Positions 63,686 to 64,000 of a stretch of DNA of 64,000 nt are shown piece after piece. The position numbers and the translations under genes are program-made. The first letter of the stretch is position 1, and each line of letters starts with the position of its first letter. The notes under the pieces are model-generated. The model made no database searches and was not told where the DNA came from. It worked only from the letters and a program-made list of their open reading frames with translations. This DNA comes from Methanobrevibacter sp. (GTDB taxonomy: Archaea; Methanobacteriota; Methanobacteria; Methanobacteriales; Methanobacteriaceae): the NCBI RefSeq assembly GCF_015062985.1, contig NZ_SUTI01000001.1, positions 81,900 to 145,899 on the forward strand, given 5' to 3'.

Positions 63686-64000
63686 TCAGCATATAACTCT
63701 AAATTTACAATACCTGCAAAATCCACTTTCTTTTTTGGGAAATTTTTCTGAATTAATTTTTAAAGCTACATCATTTAATTTGTTTAGTTGAGTATTTATT
63801 TTTTCATCTGTAACTTCAACAGTATTCTGATAGTCAGTTTTTACAAAATGGGTTATAGCTTCTCTGATTTCATAATCCTTAAAGTCAGAAAGTTCCTTTA
63901 AAGCTGATGCATATATATACAACTGCTTTTCATAGTGAGCAATTTTATTATCATCATGTTCTGCATTTTTATAATCCAAAATTCCAATTTCTGAATCGGA
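63686..64000 (-). CDS. RecB-like nuclease C-terminus (5' part outside window)
   Basis: The frame is open to the right edge (last 105 codons). IGILDYKNAEHD holds the D-x-K of a PD-(D/E)XK site, then HYEKQLYIYASAL, a RecB-type motif (Q/Y), and the tail FCRYCKFRVIC matches the C-x-x-C-x5-C iron-sulfur end. So it is the nuclease tail of a UvrD/AddA- or Cas4-like protein. Here the site is intact, in contrast to the tail of the 43545 helicase. Confidence 0.75.
   Translation of the reverse strand, partial: SDSEIGILDYKNAEHDDNKIAHYEKQLYIYASALKELSDFKDYEIREAITHFVKTDYQNTVEVTDEKINTQLNKLNDVALKINSEKFPKKESGFCRYCKFRVIC

Noticed and set aside
1..64000. tRNA, rRNA, riboswitch, insertion sequence or attachment site
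   Set aside because: None recognised by eye on either strand; a covariance-model search would be decisive.

Overview
The window looks like a low-GC methanogenic archaeon of the Methanobacteriales, most likely a Methanobrevibacter-type organism. The evidence is indirect: archaeal promoters (TATA boxes about 26 nt ahead of many start codons, so probably leaderless mRNAs, mixed with GGAGG/GGTGA-led operon genes), abundant zinc-ribbon proteins, archaeal-style secreted proteins with C-terminal or N-terminal single anchors, and a low-GC ExoVII operon. No rRNA, tRNA, integrase, transposase or CRISPR array was found, so genus is an inference.

Region 1 (1-21.9 kb) is mostly housekeeping and cell-surface genes: the tail of an acidic-repeat membrane protein, an OYE-type flavin oxidoreductase, MATE exporter, flavodoxin, PAP2-like phosphatase, two membrane-linked glycosyltransferase genes, a polar amino-acid ABC importer (binding protein, permease, ATPase), and a minus-strand cluster that reads as a teichoic-acid-like pathway: gpsA (sn-glycerol-3-phosphate), a LicC-like cytidylyl/nucleotidyltransferase overlapping it by ATGA, and two very large CDP-glycerol glycerophosphotransferases. 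GPx-like peroxidase and a CDF metal exporter follow.

Region 2 (21.9-36.1 kb) is a long minus-strand block of unusual regulatory or stress-type genes: zinc-ribbon proteins (one fused to an HExxH metallopeptidase-like domain, one to duplicated membrane hairpins, one to a CbxX/CfqX AAA+ ATPase), a DinG/XPD-type helicase, TPR-HIRAN and TPR-cold-shock fusions, and three proteins each made of two SseB-like domains.

Region 3 (36.2-54.9 kb) is visibly more A+T-rich and looks like an accessory or defence island: an 874-aa protein with a DUF4145-like N-terminus and HTH-like repeats, an 824-aa helical-repeat protein, a three-gene set of a 1352-aa UvrD helicase with a degenerate RecB-type nuclease domain plus two partners (one of which resembles the core of a SF1 helicase that has lost Walker A), a VRR-NUC protein that appears split by a one-base frameshift from a TPR/zinc-ribbon half, and a two-gene ATPase plus PD-(D/E)XK-like nuclease module placed directly behind xseA-xseB.

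Region 4 (55-64 kb) holds xseAB, then four further genes or gene groups built around tandem-SseB proteins and small secreted or membrane proteins, two of them preceded by near-identical promoter/leader DNA, and finally a second copy of the ATPase plus nuclease module, this time next to the C-terminus of a RecB-like nuclease that runs off the window. The best candidates for an undescribed system are the duplicated ATPase/nuclease module, the three-gene UvrD/degenerate-helicase operon, and the seven-member tandem-SseB family with its linked secreted proteins.
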